Of a stretch of 64,000 bases of DNA, positions 16,756 through 25,819 are shown piece after piece. The stretch is from Roseobacter sp. (GTDB lineage: Bacteria; Pseudomonadota; Alphaproteobacteria; Rhodobacterales; Rhodobacteraceae). The notes beneath the pieces are model-generated. The model searched no databases. It saw only the letters and a list, made by a program, of their open reading frames with translations, and was not told the origin of the DNA. The position numbers and the translations under genes are program-made. The first letter of the stretch is position 1. Each line of letters starts with the position of its first letter. The stretch covers positions 62,001-126,000 of the forward strand of contig JADFAE010000017.1 of the NCBI GenBank assembly GCA_015665415.1, in the 5' to 3' direction.

Positions 16756-17469
16756 TCAGCCGATCTCGCTGACCAATGCAGGCAAATGGCCGAGATCGTC
16801 CAGCGCGTGATACCGCAGGCTGTCCTGTGGCGGTTCCGCATGTTCCAGCTCCCAGATCTGCCCATGGGGCACATAGGTGCCCCAGCCACCGGCCGTGACC
16901 ACCGGCACCACATCCGAGCGCATGGAATTGCCCACCATCATGGCGCGTTCGGCTCCGTCGCCGTAGCGGGCAAAAATCTCGTGATAGATCTCGGGCGTCT
17001 TCTCCGACACGATCTCCACCGCGTCAAACAGATCGCCGAGGCCTGATTGCGCCAGCTTGCGCTCCTGGTCCAGCAGATCTCCCTTGGTGATGAGGACAAC
17101 CCGGTGGCTGTGCGACAGCTGTTCCACGGCGGCGCGGGCATGGGGCAGAAGCTCGATCGGGTAGGAGAGCATCATCTGCCCGGCAACGATCAACTCCTGG
17201 ATCACGGAGGCTGGAACCTGCTGTTGAGTGACCTCGATAGCGGTTTCGATCATCGAAAGGATGAAGCCTTTGACCCCATAGCCATAGCGTCCCAGGTTGC
17301 GCCGCTCTGCTGCCAGCAAATGGCGCTCCAGGCTGGGCTGGTCCATCGCTTGCGGTATGTGATCCTGCAAAAGCTGCACAAATCGCTCCTGGGTGACGCG
17401 AAAGAAACGCTCATTGTGCCAAAGCGTATCATCGGCATCGAATCCGATTGTTGTCAAATTGCGTGCCAT
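16756..17469 (-). CDS. HAD-superfamily hydrolase
   Basis: A 237-residue haloacid-dehalogenase-like hydrolase. Motif I is FDADDTLW (nucleophile Asp near residue 10, acid/base Asp 12), motif II is VLITKGD, the conserved Lys is in SEKTPEIY, and motif IV is MVGNSMRSDV. An alpha-helical cap lies between motifs I and II. Such enzymes are usually phosphatases; the substrate is unknown. The gene is divergent from clpS. Confidence 0.85.
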   Translation of the reverse strand: MARNLTTIGFDADDTLWHNERFFRVTQERFVQLLQDHIPQAMDQPSLERHLLAAERRNLGRYGYGVKGFILSMIETAIEVTQQQVPASVIQELIVAGQMMLSYPIELLPHARAAVEQLSHSHRVVLITKGDLLDQERKLAQSGLGDLFDAVEIVSEKTPEIYHEIFARYGDGAERAMMVGNSMRSDVVPVVTAGGWGTYVPHGQIWELEHAEPPQDSLRYHALDDLGHLPALVSEIG

Positions 17470-17556
17470 TGCCGTGCGTCAGTCCCTTTTCCTGTGCCCG
17501 CTTTAGGCTATATAAGCAGGAGATAGAATTCCATCCATGACCGGAACCCTTTGCCC

Positions 17557-17898
17557 ATGCCGCTGCTGCCTGAGATGATGTCCAATTTTTCGGATGACGA
17601 GAGCGAAACCGGTGTCCTCACCAAGACCCGCCCCAAGACCAAGCGACCTCCGCGCTACAAGGTGCTGCTGCTCAATGACGACTACACTCCGATGGAGTTT
17701 GTCGTATTGGTGCTGGAGCGCTTCTTTGGCATGACCCATGCGCAGTCCTTCGAGGTCATGCTGACCGTGCATAAAAAAGGTGTCGCCGTGGTCGGCGTCT
17801 TTACCCATGAAATCGCCGAGACCAAGGTTGGTCAGGTGATGGATTTTGCCAATCGTCATCAGCATCCGCTGCAATGTACGATGGAAAAAGAAGAATAA
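17557..17898 (+). CDS. clpS: ATP-dependent Clp protease adaptor ClpS
   Basis: A 113-residue ClpS. It has a flexible acidic N-terminus and the conserved core [20 protein letters not shown] (about 38-57), where Asn-Asp and the hydrophobic pocket recognise N-degron residues, followed by [18 protein letters not shown]. ClpS delivers N-end-rule substrates to ClpAP. The start is uncertain: ATG 17557 or the later ATG pair at 17575. clpA is not adjacent in the window. Confidence 0.93.
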   Translation: MPLLPEMMSNFSDDESETGVLTKTRPKTKRPPRYKVLLLNDDYTPMEFVVLVLERFFGMTHAQSFEVMLTVHKKGVAVVGVFTHEIAETKVGQVMDFANRHQHPLQCTMEKEE

Positions 17899-17926
17899 TA
17901 ACAATACCAAAGAGGCTCTCTCTCCT

Positions 17927-18928
17927 ATGTCCCTGCGCCTGTCCCTGGCCCTCGAGACGGGTGGCTGTGTCCTTCCCGACGCGGGCCGCATCGCTGTCTT
18001 TGCCCCCCGTGCCGGGCTGGATCTCTCTGCTCTGCCAAAGGAGCGCGTGCTGATCCTGCAGCCGCTGCGTCCGGATTTCGAAGCCTATGAGGCCGCCGGT
18101 TTCACCTGCCTGCCCGGGCTGTCCGCCTTGCCGCAGGAGGAAAGCTTTGCCGCTGCCGTGGTCTATCTGCCGCGTGCCAAGGCAGAGGCGCGGCTTCTGG
18201 TGGCCCAGGCTGCGGCCCAGACCTCGGGGCCGGTTCTGGTCGATGGCGGCAAGACCGATGGCATCGATTCGATTCTGAAGGGGCTGCGCAAAATCACCGA
18301 AACATCTGCGCCAATATCAAAGGCCCACGGTAAGATCTTCTGGTTCCAGGGCGGAAACAATGCCCTGGTTGACTGGGCCCCCGCGACAAGTGGCGAGGTC
18401 GACGGCTTTGTCACCGCGCCAGGGGTGTTTTCCGCTGATGGCGTCGATCCGGCCTCGGCCCTGCTGGGGGAAAGCCTGCCGCAAAAGCTGGGTGCCACGG
18501 TGGCCGATCTGGGTGCGGGCTGGGGCTATCTCTCCGCGCAGATCCTGACCCGGGACAGCGTCAAGGATCTGCATCTGGTCGAAGCCGATCATGTGGCGCT
18601 GGACTGTGCCCGTCGCAATGTTTTGGATGCGCGGGCCCATTTTCACTGGGCCGATGCACGCAGCTGGAAGGCACCGGGGCAGGTGAACACGGTGGTGATG
18701 AACCCGCCGTTTCACACCACCCGCAGCGCCGAGCCAGAGCTGGGCCAGGCCTTCATCGCGGCGGCGGCCAATATGCTGGTGGCCTCCGGGCACTTGTGGA
18801 TGGTGGCCAATCGCCATCTGCCATACGAGACCGTTCTAAGCGCGCGTTTTGCCGCTGTGACCGAGGTTGCAGGCAACACCCGCTTCAAAGTACTGCACGC
18901 GCAGCGCCCGCGTCGCGTCAAACCCTAA
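17927..18928 (+). CDS. rsmC: RsmC-like 16S rRNA (guanine-N2)-methyltransferase
   Basis: A 333-residue SAM-dependent methyltransferase with the RsmC two-domain layout: a degenerate N-terminal domain (about 1-155) and a catalytic C-terminal domain. SAM motif VADLGAGWGYLS is near 200 and the catalytic motif NPPF is near 263 (MNPPFHTTR). E. coli RsmC methylates G1207 of 16S rRNA. The ATG at MSLRLSLALETGG lies 28 bp after clpS with GAGG upstream, so it is probably co-transcribed with clpS. Confidence 0.85.
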   Translation: MSLRLSLALETGGCVLPDAGRIAVFAPRAGLDLSALPKERVLILQPLRPDFEAYEAAGFTCLPGLSALPQEESFAAAVVYLPRAKAEARLLVAQAAAQTSGPVLVDGGKTDGIDSILKGLRKITETSAPISKAHGKIFWFQGGNNALVDWAPATSGEVDGFVTAPGVFSADGVDPASALLGESLPQKLGATVADLGAGWGYLSAQILTRDSVKDLHLVEADHVALDCARRNVLDARAHFHWADARSWKAPGQVNTVVMNPPFHTTRSAEPELGQAFIAAAANMLVASGHLWMVANRHLPYETVLSARFAAVTEVAGNTRFKVLHAQRPRRVKP

Positions 18929-19023
18929 GGCAGGATCCCGCGGAGCCTCGGTCTTTTCCGTTCCCAATTCCGGCAGCGAGCGCTAACCTCGCCGCAAAAT
19001 CAACCCTAGGAAGGATGCGCTGC

Positions 19024-19827
19024 ATGTCCTTTTCCATCTCAGGCAAGACGGCCATTGTCACCGGTGCCTCCAGCGGTATTGGTCTGGCCATTGGCCGCCA
19101 GTTTGCCGCCGCCGGGGCCAATGTGATGTTTGCCGATACCCACGAAGCCGCCCTGGTGCGCGAGCTGGGCGAGCAGGCGGATGAAAGCAATATCCGCTAT
19201 TTTGCCGGCGATCTGCGCGAGCGCCTGACCATCGCCAATCTGCTCTCGGCCACCATCGACGCCTTTGATGATATCGATATTCTGGTCAATGGCGCGCGCC
19301 AGGTGGTGCAGAGCGATCCGCTGGACCCGGAGGATAACTCGCTGGAGCTGTTGCTGATGGAAAACCTGCTGCCGTCGATGCGCCTGTCGCAGCAGGTGGC
19401 GCGGCGGATGATCAAACAGGCCGAAGGCAGCGAGGACAATGCGCCGCTGGGAACAATCATCAATCTGTCGTCGATTGCAGCGCGGCGCACCCATCCGGAT
19501 CTGATGGCATTTTCCGTGGCCTCAGCGGCACTGGATCAGCTGACGCGCTCGCTGTCGGTCTCGCTGGCCCCGCATCGTATCCGGGTCAACTCCATCGCCT
19601 TTGGGTCGGTCATGAGCGCTTCGATGCAGGCCACCCTGAAGGACAATCGCAGCTATCGCGCCGACATCGAAGAGCACACGCCGCTGGGGCGGATTGCAGC
19701 GCCAACCGAACTGACTGAGACGGCGCAGTTCCTGGCCTCAGAGGCCTCGGGCTTTATGACGGGTCAGATCCTGACCCTGGATGGTGGCCGTACCCTGCTG
19801 GATCCGGTGGCCGCGCCGGTCCACTAG
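19024..19827 (+). CDS. SDR-fold protein lacking the catalytic Tyr and Lys
   Basis: A 267-residue short-chain dehydrogenase fold with an intact cofactor loop (TGASSGIG at 13-20), NGAR in place of NNAG, and the conserved Ser150 (NLSSIAA). Where the catalytic YxxxK should be, the sequence is FSVAS: Phe163 replaces Tyr and Ser167 replaces Lys, at the normal 13-residue distance from the Ser. The remainder, including LTLDGGRT at the C-terminus, is well conserved, so this is not a decayed gene. It lies 20 bp upstream of hemF and may be co-transcribed. Confidence 0.85.
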   Translation: MSFSISGKTAIVTGASSGIGLAIGRQFAAAGANVMFADTHEAALVRELGEQADESNIRYFAGDLRERLTIANLLSATIDAFDDIDILVNGARQVVQSDPLDPEDNSLELLLMENLLPSMRLSQQVARRMIKQAEGSEDNAPLGTIINLSSIAARRTHPDLMAFSVASAALDQLTRSLSVSLAPHRIRVNSIAFGSVMSASMQATLKDNRSYRADIEEHTPLGRIAAPTELTETAQFLASEASGFMTGQILTLDGGRTLLDPVAAPVH

Positions 19828-19847
19828 GCCGCTCCCCTAACAAGAAC

Positions 19848-20759
19848 ATGCAGAAAGACGCCGTGATGAGTGCCGAGATGAAAGAGCAAAAAGCCCAGGC
19901 CGCGGCCTGGTTCCGCAGCCTGCGCAATGAGATCGTGGCCTGTTTTGAAGCCCTGGAGGTCAGCCACGACAGCGGGCCTTTTGCGGATCTGGAACCGGGC
20001 AGTTTTGAGGTGACAGAGACCAAACGCAGCGCTGAGGATGGATCGGATGCGGGGGGCGGCCTGATGAGCGTGATGCGCGGGGGCCGGGTGTTTGAAAAGG
20101 TCGGTGTCAATATCTCAGAGGTCTACGGCACTCTGGGGGAGCGGGCGCAACAGGCGATGGCGGCGCGCAAGGGGCTGCCGGGCATGAAGGATGATCCCCG
20201 CTTCTGGGCCTCCGGGATTTCGCTGGTGGCACATATGCGCAACCCGCATGTGCCGGCCGTACATATGAACACCCGTATGTTCTGGACCCCGCATGGCTGG
20301 TGGTTCGGTGGCGGCTCGGATCTGAACCCCTGCATCGAATATGCCGAGGATACGGCGCATTTTCACGCCCAGCAAAAGGCGCATCTCGACCCGCATGGGG
20401 ACGACCTATTTCCGCGTCTCAAGGAATGGGCGGATGAGTATTTCTACATCCCGCACCGCAAGCGCGCGCGCGGTGTGGGCGGCATCTTCATGGATGATCA
20501 CAACAGCGGTGATTGGGCTGCAGATTTTGCCCTGACCCAGGATATTGGCCGCGCCTTCCTGCCGGCCTATGCGCCGCTGGTCGAAAAGCGCCGGGTGCAG
20601 GACTACAGCGAGGCCGACAAAGAGGCGCAACTGGTGCATCGCGGGCTCTATGCCGAATACAATCTGGTCTATGATCGCGGCACCAAGTTTGGTCTGGAAA
20701 CCGGCCATGACGCCAATGCGGTACTGATGAGTCTACCGCCCCTGGCCAAGTGGATCTGA
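19848..20759 (+). CDS. hemF: Oxygen-dependent coproporphyrinogen III oxidase HemF
   Basis: A 303-residue HemF, the usual length. It converts coproporphyrinogen III to protoporphyrinogen IX with O2 in the cytosol. Characteristic segments are GVNISEVYG, HMRNPHVPAVHMNTRMF, WWFGGGSDLNPCI, KRARGVGGIFMDD and the C-terminal YNLVYDRGTKFGLETG. An ATG six codons later is an alternative start. Two other heme genes, hemC and hemE, lie 2-4 kb downstream. Confidence 0.95.
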   Translation: MQKDAVMSAEMKEQKAQAAAWFRSLRNEIVACFEALEVSHDSGPFADLEPGSFEVTETKRSAEDGSDAGGGLMSVMRGGRVFEKVGVNISEVYGTLGERAQQAMAARKGLPGMKDDPRFWASGISLVAHMRNPHVPAVHMNTRMFWTPHGWWFGGGSDLNPCIEYAEDTAHFHAQQKAHLDPHGDDLFPRLKEWADEYFYIPHRKRARGVGGIFMDDHNSGDWAADFALTQDIGRAFLPAYAPLVEKRRVQDYSEADKEAQLVHRGLYAEYNLVYDRGTKFGLETGHDANAVLMSLPPLAKWI

Positions 20760-20851
20760 GGCCAGGCTGACCTCGCGGGTTTGTGCCCATTTTGGTGGGG
20801 CCCCGGTTTGGCGCTTTGAAAACCAACTTCCCTGAGAGAGAGTGAAGGAAG

Positions 20852-20883
20852 CGGCGAGAATAACGCCGGTTTCTTGTTTTTTT
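20852..20883 (+). terminator. Probable terminator after hemF
   Basis: CGGCG-AGAATAA-CGCCG is followed by a T-rich tract ending in seven T. It lies between hemF and the GH25 gene on the same strand. The stem is short (5 bp), so strength is uncertain. Confidence 0.5.
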
Positions 20884-20899
20884 GAGGTTGGGTGTTGTG

Positions 20900-21721
20900 A
20901 TGCGTTTTAAAGCTATTGGACTTGCTGTGTTTCTGGGGCTTTGGGGCTGTGCGCGGGTCGAGCCTGTCTCAGAACAGGACTTCGAGGTGGCAGGGCCGAG
21001 CCCGCGTCCCAGCCAGGCGCAATTGGCGCTGCTTTCGACCTATCCGCGTTTTGGCGACAGCGACCCCCATGAATGGCAGGGGCGGGGACCGCGTTCATAC
21101 CCAATCCACGGCATTGATGTTTCGCGCTATCAGGGGGAGGTCGACTGGCCGCGTGTGCGCCGCGCCGGGGTCTCCTTTGCCTTTCTCAAGGCAACCGAAG
21201 GCGGCGATGTGGCCGACCCTTCCTTCCAGCGCAACTGGCAAGAGGCGCGGCAGGCAGGACTGCCGCGCGGGGCCTATCACTATTACTACTTCTGTCGCAG
21301 CGCCGAAGAGCAGGCGCGTTGGTTTATCAAACATGTGCCGCGCGATGCCACCGCGCTGCCGCCGGTGCTCGACATGGAGTGGAACCCGCGCTCGCGCACC
21401 TGCACCAAACGCCCGGATGGTAAGGTGGTGCGGGCTGAGGCGCGCAAGTTCCTCAATATCCTGGAGGCGCATTATGGCCGCCGTCCGGTGGTCTACACCA
21501 CGGTGGATTTCTTTCGCGAAACCGGGATTGGCCGCCTGCGGGGCACTGAATTCTGGCTGCGCTCAGTTGCGGGTCACCCGCGTCAGGTCTATCCTGGTGC
21601 CTTTTGGCGGCTGTGGCAATATACCGGCACCGGTGTGGTGCCGGGCATCGAAGGCGACGTGGATCTGAACGTCTTTCACGACAGCCCCGAAACCTGGCTG
21701 CGCTGGTCCGGGCAGTTGTAA
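20900..21721 (+). CDS. GH25-family muramidase lipoprotein
   Basis: A 273-residue protein. Lipoprotein signal: a hydrophobic segment, then LGLWGC with the lipidated Cys at 17. The GH25 (Chalaropsis-type lysozyme) domain follows, with HGIDVSRYQGEVDW and PPVLDMEWNPRS (the DxE catalytic motif) and a C-terminal LWQYTGTG. It would cleave the MurNAc-GlcNAc bond in the periplasm or at the outer membrane. A TTG six codons upstream is less likely as start. No phage genes surround it. Confidence 0.85.
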   Translation: MRFKAIGLAVFLGLWGCARVEPVSEQDFEVAGPSPRPSQAQLALLSTYPRFGDSDPHEWQGRGPRSYPIHGIDVSRYQGEVDWPRVRRAGVSFAFLKATEGGDVADPSFQRNWQEARQAGLPRGAYHYYYFCRSAEEQARWFIKHVPRDATALPPVLDMEWNPRSRTCTKRPDGKVVRAEARKFLNILEAHYGRRPVVYTTVDFFRETGIGRLRGTEFWLRSVAGHPRQVYPGAFWRLWQYTGTGVVPGIEGDVDLNVFHDSPETWLRWSGQL

Positions 21722-21761
21722 ACCTGGTGCCTGTAGAGGGAGAGGGAGACACGGGCCTGCC

Positions 21762-22706
21762 TTAGGCCCGTTTCCATCCCGCCTCTGCCAGCGCCTGCCC
21801 ATAGCTGGATGCGATTCGCATATCCGGGCCTATCCCCTTGTCCAGCAAGGCCTTGTGCATGTTTCGCAGCTGCCAGCAGGGCACATGCATGACCATGTGA
21901 TGCTCCAGATGGTAGTTGACCCAATAGGGGGCGACAAACAGCCGTGCGATGGGGCCGGCCTTGGTGGTGCGCACGTTTTGCAGCGGGTTTTGTGACTGCT
22001 CCACAGCGCCATGTTCGGCAATATTGCGCACCCGCAGGACAAACTGGAACCAGGTCAGATAGGGCAGCAGCCAAAAGGCCAGCCCCCACCACCAGTCGCC
22101 AATCAGGCTCATCGCGATGCCAACGCCGACAAAGACCGGTAATGCCTGCCACAGATGGGGCGCCTTGAAGCTCTGGGCAAAATCCGAAGCCGCAGCCTCC
22201 ATTGCGTCTTCATCCCCAGCCAGTCGAAAACTCATCAGGATCTGGCCCATCAGTTGCTTGGTGCCGGTACGCCCGGTCAGATCCCGGGCAAACTTGCGCT
22301 TCAGCGAGGCCTTGGTTGTCGGGAATTTGGAACTCAGCACCAGATCGGGGTCTTTGTCGGTCTGGGTAAAGCGGTGATGGGTCAGATGGTAATGGCGATA
22401 GGCCGCGAGCTCGGCCAAGATCGGCCGCCCACAGAGCCACTCGCCGATGAGATCGTTCCATTTGCGGTTCTTGAACAGCGCGTTATGTGCCGCCTCATGC
22501 ATCAGGATCGCCAGCCCCAACTGACGTGAGCCAATGATCATGACCGCCAGCACAAAGGTCACCGGGTTGGGCCAGAGAGCAAACAGCGCCAGCGCACAGG
22601 CAATGGTGCCCCAGCAATGCAGCACCAGCCAGGCCCCCATGACATTGGATCGTGCCGCCAAGGGCCGGATCTCTTCCGTGCTGAGATAGGATTTTCCAGG
22701 TGTCAT
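21762..22706 (-). CDS. Fatty-acid desaturase family membrane protein
   Basis: A 314-residue integral-membrane di-iron protein with the three histidine boxes of the family: HEAAH (about residue 73), HYHLTHH (about 107) and HLEHH (about 260, NYHLEHHMVMH). Hydrophobic helices lie between the boxes. The family introduces double bonds or hydroxyls in acyl chains, sphingoid bases or carotenoids; the substrate is not evident. It is transcribed alone and convergent with the GH25 gene. Confidence 0.82.
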   Translation of the reverse strand: MTPGKSYLSTEEIRPLAARSNVMGAWLVLHCWGTIACALALFALWPNPVTFVLAVMIIGSRQLGLAILMHEAAHNALFKNRKWNDLIGEWLCGRPILAELAAYRHYHLTHHRFTQTDKDPDLVLSSKFPTTKASLKRKFARDLTGRTGTKQLMGQILMSFRLAGDEDAMEAAASDFAQSFKAPHLWQALPVFVGVGIAMSLIGDWWWGLAFWLLPYLTWFQFVLRVRNIAEHGAVEQSQNPLQNVRTTKAGPIARLFVAPYWVNYHLEHHMVMHVPCWQLRNMHKALLDKGIGPDMRIASSYGQALAEAGWKRA

Positions 22707-22829
22707 GATGCGCTCCTCCTGATCACAGGGTCGCCTGCATCAGGGGAGCGGTCAAATGGGGCGTGGCGTCATACTCTGGCGTATGTCGTCGCGGCATTTT
22801 TCAGGACAAGGCCCTTTAATGACGTCAGC

Positions 22830-23789
22830 TTATTGACGCCAGTCAAAAAAGCCCGGGCCAGCCTGGTTCAGTAAGTTTGCGGCCATCTCGCGTCCCAGTT
22901 CTGCGCCATCCTCGATTGCGCAGCTCTGGTCTTCGGCAATCGCCTCAGAGCCATCCGGGCGCAGCACTTCCCCACGCAGGCGCAGGGTGGCGCCGTCCAA
23001 CTCTGCCAGCCCTGCAATAGGGGTCTCGCAAGAGCCATCAAGCGCTGCCAAAAAGGCGCGTTCCGCCGCCAGGCGCTGGCCGGTGGTCTGGTCGTGGATG
23101 GCCTCGAGCAGGGCTGCCACACGGGTGTCATTGCCGCGCCGCTCGATGCCGATGGCCCCCTGGGCCACGGCCGGCAGCATATCTGTGGTCTCGATCGCGG
23201 TGGCTGGCACATCCTCCATCGCCAGACGGTTGAGGCCCGCCATCGCGAGGAAGGTACATTCGGCAACACCGTCGTGCAGCTTTTTCAACCGGGTCTGCAC
23301 ATTGCCACGGAACTCGACAACCTGCAGATCGGGGCGGCGATTCATCAATTGCGCGCGCCGGCGCAGGGAGGAGGTGCCAACCACTGCACCTGGCTGCAGA
23401 TCCTGCAGCCGCGAAAATTTGGGTGAGACAAAGGCATCCCGCACGTCCTCACGCGGCAGATAGCAGTCCAGCAGCAGCCCTGCAGGCTGGGCCACCGGCA
23501 TGTCCTTCATCGAATGCACTGCGATATCGATTGCGCCCGACAGCAGATCCTCTTCGATCTCCTTGGTGAACAGCCCCTTGCCGCCCAGCTCTTTGAGCGG
23601 CTTGTCCGCAGCAATCAGCGCCTGATTGTCGCCTGTGGTCTTGATCACCACGACCTCAAAGGCCTCATTCGGCAAATCAAAGGCCGCGGCCAGACGGCGG
23701 CGGGTCTCATAGGCCTGGGCCAGCGCCAGCGGCGATCCACGGGTGCCGATTTTCAGCGGAGAGGCGGGAGAGGGCAGGTTCTGTGTCAT
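22830..23789 (-). CDS. hemC: Hydroxymethylbilane synthase HemC
   Basis: A 319-residue porphobilinogen deaminase. It polymerises four porphobilinogens into hydroxymethylbilane using a dipyrromethane cofactor bound to Cys254 (DGSCETPIAG). Other signatures are IGTRGSPLALAQA near the N-terminus, AVHSMKDMP at 90-98 and GTSSLRRRAQL at 138-148. It is divergent from hemE across 120 bp, so the two consecutive pathway enzymes (with HemD between) could share a control region. Confidence 0.95.
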   Translation of the reverse strand: MTQNLPSPASPLKIGTRGSPLALAQAYETRRRLAAAFDLPNEAFEVVVIKTTGDNQALIAADKPLKELGGKGLFTKEIEEDLLSGAIDIAVHSMKDMPVAQPAGLLLDCYLPREDVRDAFVSPKFSRLQDLQPGAVVGTSSLRRRAQLMNRRPDLQVVEFRGNVQTRLKKLHDGVAECTFLAMAGLNRLAMEDVPATAIETTDMLPAVAQGAIGIERRGNDTRVAALLEAIHDQTTGQRLAAERAFLAALDGSCETPIAGLAELDGATLRLRGEVLRPDGSEAIAEDQSCAIEDGAELGREMAANLLNQAGPGFFDWRQ

Positions 23790-23909
23790 GTTATGACCTT
23801 TAGTAGCGGCATTATGCCGTTGCAAGCACTGGACCGGCCACCCTTGACAATTTGCCGCTTTGGGTCGACCTGATGGGCCTAGCAACGAGCATAGAAAATC
23901 GGGGGCACC

Positions 23910-24944
23910 ATGGCTGAACAAAAGAAACTGCTGCGCGCATTGGCTGGCGAAACACAGGATGTGCCGCCGATCTGGATGATGCGTCAGGCCGGTCGTTATC
24001 TGCCCGAATATCGCGCCACCCGCGCCCAGGCCGGCGATTTCCTGAAACTGTGCTACAACCCGGAGCTCGCCGCCGAGGTCACCCTGCAGCCGATCCGCCG
24101 CTATGGGTTTGATGCCGCGATCCTCTTTGCCGATATTCTGCTGATCCCCCAGGCCCTGGGGGCGGATCTGTGGTTTGTCACCGGTGAGGGGCCGCGTCTG
24201 TCCACCATCACCACCCAAGGCGATTTTGCCAAGCTCGGGCCCGTGGCGGATATTCACGAGACCCTGAACCCGATCTACGATACGGTGAAAATCCTGTCGC
24301 GCGAACTGCCGCCCGAAACAACGCTCATTGGCTTTGCCGGCGCGCCCTGGACCGTGGCCACCTATATGATTGCTGGCCGTGGCACCCCTGATCAGGGCCC
24401 CGCCCATGCGCTGAAGCAGGAAAACAGGCCCCTGTTCGAGGCCCTGCTGACCCGCATCACCGAAGCCACCATCGACTATCTCTCCAAACAGATTGAAGCG
24501 GGCGCCGAGGTGGTCAAGATCTTCGACAGCTGGGCCGGATCGCTCAAAGGCGAGGATTTCCGCAAATATGCGCTGGAGCCCTGCCGCCAGATCACAGCGG
24601 CCCTGAAGGAACGTCATCCGACTATTCCTGTCATTGGGTTCCCCCGCGAGGCGGGCGAGAAATACCTCGGCTTTGCCAAGGAGACCGGCATTGATTGCCT
24701 GGCGCTGGACAATTCGGTTGATCCCCTCTGGGCAGCCCAAAACCTGCAGGTTGATAGCTGCTTGCAGGGCAATCTGGCCTCGCGCCACATGGTCACCGGC
24801 GGGCAAGCGCTGGTGGAGGAGACCCGCGCCATCGTGCAGGCCTTCAAAAACGGCCCCCATATCTTCAACCTCGGCCACGGCATCACCCCGGATGCGGACC
24901 CCGACAATGTCCAGCTGATGATCGACACCGTCCGTGAAGGCTGA
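23910..24944 (+). CDS. hemE: Uroporphyrinogen decarboxylase HemE
   Basis: A 344-residue HemE that removes four acetate carboxyls from uroporphyrinogen III to give coproporphyrinogen III. The N-terminal signature [20 protein letters not shown] (about 19-38) is intact, as is [14 protein letters not shown] and the C-terminal [16 protein letters not shown]. Its end overlaps the downstream GNAT gene by 11 bp. It is divergent from hemC. Confidence 0.96.
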   Translation: MAEQKKLLRALAGETQDVPPIWMMRQAGRYLPEYRATRAQAGDFLKLCYNPELAAEVTLQPIRRYGFDAAILFADILLIPQALGADLWFVTGEGPRLSTITTQGDFAKLGPVADIHETLNPIYDTVKILSRELPPETTLIGFAGAPWTVATYMIAGRGTPDQGPAHALKQENRPLFEALLTRITEATIDYLSKQIEAGAEVVKIFDSWAGSLKGEDFRKYALEPCRQITAALKERHPTIPVIGFPREAGEKYLGFAKETGIDCLALDNSVDPLWAAQNLQVDSCLQGNLASRHMVTGGQALVEETRAIVQAFKNGPHIFNLGHGITPDADPDNVQLMIDTVREG

Positions 24945-25470
24945 ACGCAGCTGCGATATCACTCTGCGCCCAGCCCGACCTGAGGACGCCTCCAGCCTCG
25001 CCGCGCTCTCGGTTGAGGTCTGGCTGGGCACCTATCTGCACCGGGGCATCAGTGGCTTCTTTGCAGATTATGTCTTTGCTGAACTGACGCCACAGCGCAT
25101 GGGCGAACACCTGAGCCGCGACAGCGAGATCTTTATCGTCTCTCAGAACATTGAGGGAATCGACGGATTCATTCGCCTCACTCAGGGGCCCAAGCCGCCT
25201 GCAGGCCTAGGCTCGGCGCTGGAAATCGCCACCCTCTACGTGCAGCCACGCCACCATGGCCGTGGGCTCGGCAAGGCCCTGCTGAAGGCCGGGCTAAAGC
25301 GCGCAGCAGATCTGGGCGCGCCACATCCCTGGCTCACCACCAATGTGGAAAACACCAATGCGATCAAATTCTACCAGCGCCAGGGCTTTGCCATCACTGG
25401 GCGAACCCATTTCAAGATAGAGGATCAGGCCTATCCCAACGAGATCCTGACCCACCGCCCCTTGGACTGA
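24934..25470 (+). CDS. GNAT-family N-acetyltransferase
   Basis: A 178-residue protein with the GNAT fold: [17 protein letters not shown] at the start and the acetyl-CoA motif [20 protein letters not shown] (about 96-115), then [20 protein letters not shown]. It starts with GTG inside the last codons of hemE. Acceptor substrate unknown. Confidence 0.85.
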   Translation: MKAERSCDITLRPARPEDASSLAALSVEVWLGTYLHRGISGFFADYVFAELTPQRMGEHLSRDSEIFIVSQNIEGIDGFIRLTQGPKPPAGLGSALEIATLYVQPRHHGRGLGKALLKAGLKRAADLGAPHPWLTTNVENTNAIKFYQRQGFAITGRTHFKIEDQAYPNEILTHRPLD

Positions 25471-25476
25471 AGCCCG

Positions 25477-25535
25477 CTTCATTTGGCCAAAAATATCCCG
25501 GGGGAGCGGCCCTGGGCCGCGGGGGCAGCGCCCCC
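25477..25535 (+). repeat. Dispersed ATATCCCGGGG repeat, copy A
   Basis: Begins CTTCATTTGGCCAAAAATAT, then CCCGGGGG, a variable middle, and ends in GGGGGCAGCGCCCCC (a GC hairpin). Related copies are at 47281-47339 (inverted) and 47373-47430. It lies just after a gene stop, where it could form a stem-loop in the transcript. Confidence 0.7.
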
Positions 25536-25623
25536 ACTTGGGCTGGTGCCTGTATGGAGCTTGCGTCATGCAGTGAAATGGGCCATGACCGCCCTCACCT
25601 TTGTCAAAATCGAAAGTCCGGAT

Positions 25624-25788
25624 ATGGATTACAGCAAACAAAGCGGCCCGCGCATGGGCAGCAACGCACCGCGCCACGCTGAACACAACGCCAAGGGCAC
25701 CAAGAAAAACCCCTATGACAGCAAGACTGACAAATCAGCCCTGCTGGAGCGGATGAAGGCCGCCGCCAAAAAGAAAGAGGGCGAATAA
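25624..25788 (+). CDS. Small basic conserved protein, unassigned
   Basis: A 54-residue, Lys/Gly-rich, soluble protein beginning MDYSKQSGPRMGSNAPRHAEH and ending in a short helix ALLERMKAAAKKK. I remember similar small proteins in other Rhodobacteraceae but know no function. The ATG chosen fits that pattern; an earlier in-frame ATG would add 13 residues. It follows a dispersed repeat and is convergent with the acyl-CoA dehydrogenase gene. Confidence 0.6.
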   Translation: MDYSKQSGPRMGSNAPRHAEHNAKGTKKNPYDSKTDKSALLERMKAAAKKKEGE

Positions 25789-25819
25789 CCCGCCCTCTTG
25801 TCACCTCTTCAATACCGGG

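Noticed and set aside
16386..16913. N-terminal extension of the CHMI-like gene
   Set aside because: The extension runs through the palindromic repeat and into the HAD gene; the true start at MPHAEL has a good ribosome-binding site and gives the catalytic N-terminal Pro.
23790..23909. Origin of replication near hemE
   Set aside because: In Caulobacter the origin lies next to hemE, but this 120-bp gap has no DnaA boxes, no AT-rich unwinding region and only the hemC/hemE divergent promoters.
23790..25031. Minus-strand frame continuous with hemC through hemE
   Set aside because: It is the antisense of hemE; hemC has its own normal start at MTQNLPSPASP.
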